Part shown: piece by piece, positions 9,595 to 10,239 of the stretch
Numbering within the stretch: the first letter of the stretch is position 1
Layout: each line of letters begins with the position of its first letter
NCBI GenBank assembly: GCA_937891875.1
Contig: CALATR010000035.1
Coordinates: 1-10,239, forward strand
Source of the DNA: an uncultured Pseudomonadota bacterium
GTDB lineage: Bacteria > Myxococcota_A > UBA796 > GCA-2862545
Direction of reading: 5' to 3'
Length of the DNA: 10,239 nucleotides
The notes under the pieces: model-generated
Told to the model about the DNA's origin: nothing
Databases searched by the model: none
What the model saw: only the letters and a program-made list of their open reading frames with translations
Translations under genes and position numbers: made by a program

Positions 9595-10239
9595 TGGTGC
9601 TCCGCCTGCTCCCACTCCTGACCCTCCTCCTCGCCGCTCCCGCGACGGCGGCAGAGCCGATGTGGCGCTGGCTGACACCGGACCAGGGGCTCGACGTGGT
9701 CGAGGTGACCGACCTGGTCCAGTCGGACGATGGCTTCGTGTGGCTCGCGAACCACACCGGGGTGTTCCGCTGGGACGGATCGGACGTGGAGCGGGTGGAC
9801 GGCGAGCTCATCGAGGACGCGGTGAAGCAGCTGGTGAGCACGCCGACGGGCGAGCTGTACGCGCGGGACATCCGCGGAGGGCTGTGGCGGGTGGACGGCG
9901 AGCGGACCGAGCGGCTCGAAGCGCCGGTGGAAGGGGGGTTCCCGGACATCTCCCTCGGCGAGGACGGGGCCCTGCTCGCCACCTGTGGGGGTGGTCTGTG
10001 GCGGCGAGCGAGCGAGGCGTGGCGGGCGGTCGAGGTCCCCGACGAGGTCGGTGACGTGGTGATCGCGCGGCGTGGGCGCCCGGGGGAGCTGCTGCTCCGG
10101 GGCGCGAACGGGTGGTTCCGGGTCGCGGGGGACGAGGCCGTGCGGTTGCTGCCTCCGGTCATGGGGCCGAACGAGGCGCAGGTCGACGCGCGCGGTCGCA
10201 TCTGGATGCAGCACTACAACCAGGTCGCCGTGGTCGAGC
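9594..10239 (+). CDS. N-terminal beta-propeller of a probable exported sensor (3' part off window)
   Basis: 215 residues are visible before the right edge. The first 20 residues, VVLRLLPLLTLLLAAPATAA, form a signal peptide with an Ala-x-Ala cleavage site before EPMWRW. Then come repeated blades of the type found in two-component-regulator propellers (Reg_prop): LTPDQGLDVVEVTDLVQSDD then GFVWLANHTGVFRWDG (27-62), GELYARDIRGGLWRVDG (86-102), GALLATCGGGLWRR (125-138), GELLLRGANGWFRV (164-177) and GRIWMQHYNQVAVVE (201-215). About five blades are seen; full propellers of this kind have 12 to 14 and usually precede a membrane helix and a histidine kinase, GGDEF or transcription-factor output, all of which would lie beyond the window. 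That output is therefore unknown. The start is one of two adjacent in-frame GTG codons (9594 or 9597); the ATG at 9589 is in a frame that stops quickly. No SD is seen. Confidence 0.75.
   Translation, partial: MVLRLLPLLTLLLAAPATAAEPMWRWLTPDQGLDVVEVTDLVQSDDGFVWLANHTGVFRWDGSDVERVDGELIEDAVKQLVSTPTGELYARDIRGGLWRVDGERTERLEAPVEGGFPDISLGEDGALLATCGGGLWRRASEAWRAVEVPDEVGDVVIARRGRPGELLLRGANGWFRVAGDEAVRLLPPVMGPNEAQVDARGRIWMQHYNQVAVVE

Noticed and set aside
9019..9678. Upstream extension of the metallopeptidase frame to 9678
   Set aside because: The extra residues are Arg/Pro/Gly-rich, antisense to the Rid gene, and would bury the lipobox signal inside the protein.

Overview
The window is very GC-rich (about 70% by eye) and reads as a piece of a Gram-negative bacterial chromosome, most likely from Myxococcota or a related former deltaproteobacterial lineage. 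The basis is indirect. Two lipoproteins carry a long Asp-Thr/Asp-Ser linker straight after the lipobox cysteine. There is an exported Cys-rich protein running into a ferritin-like domain of the type common in Myxococcota. There is also a small membrane protein with an AgmX/PglI-like C-terminal domain. No phage, plasmid, IS, integrase, CRISPR, rRNA or tRNA was recognised.

Layout. Positions 1-2327 hold three genes read leftward: a small membrane protein (1965-2327), an Asp-Thr-linker lipoprotein (625-1722) and an exported ferritin-like protein cut by the left edge (1-565). A 242-bp gap with a 7-bp tandem repeat separates the first two, and a strong hairpin lies between the last two. Divergent from this block, with only 36 bp between start codons, is a multi-membrane-span GT87/DUF2029-type glycosyltransferase (2364-3611). 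Next comes carAB (3658-4743 and 4740-7961, overlapping by 4 bp), encoding both subunits of carbamoyl-phosphate synthetase. Convergent with carB, with 10 bp between stop codons, is a second Asp-Thr-linker lipoprotein carrying an HExxH zinc-metallopeptidase motif (7972-9018). Divergent from that gene is a Rid-family protein (9123-9503). The window ends inside the N-terminal beta-propeller of a probable exported sensor (from 9594).

How the genes fit together. Only carA and carB form a clear functional unit: CarA releases ammonia from glutamine and CarB makes carbamoyl phosphate for pyrimidines and arginine. The rest is a mix of cell-envelope and exported proteins with no shared pathway visible. 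I did not find a convincing new defence, mobile or biosynthetic system. The more interesting signals are small: two SD-less genes sharing a TAnnnTGCGG element at the start codon, a uniformly short GGAGG-to-start gap in five other genes, the hairpin just before the ferritin-like gene, the intergenic heptamer repeat, and the unassigned HExxH lipoprotein.
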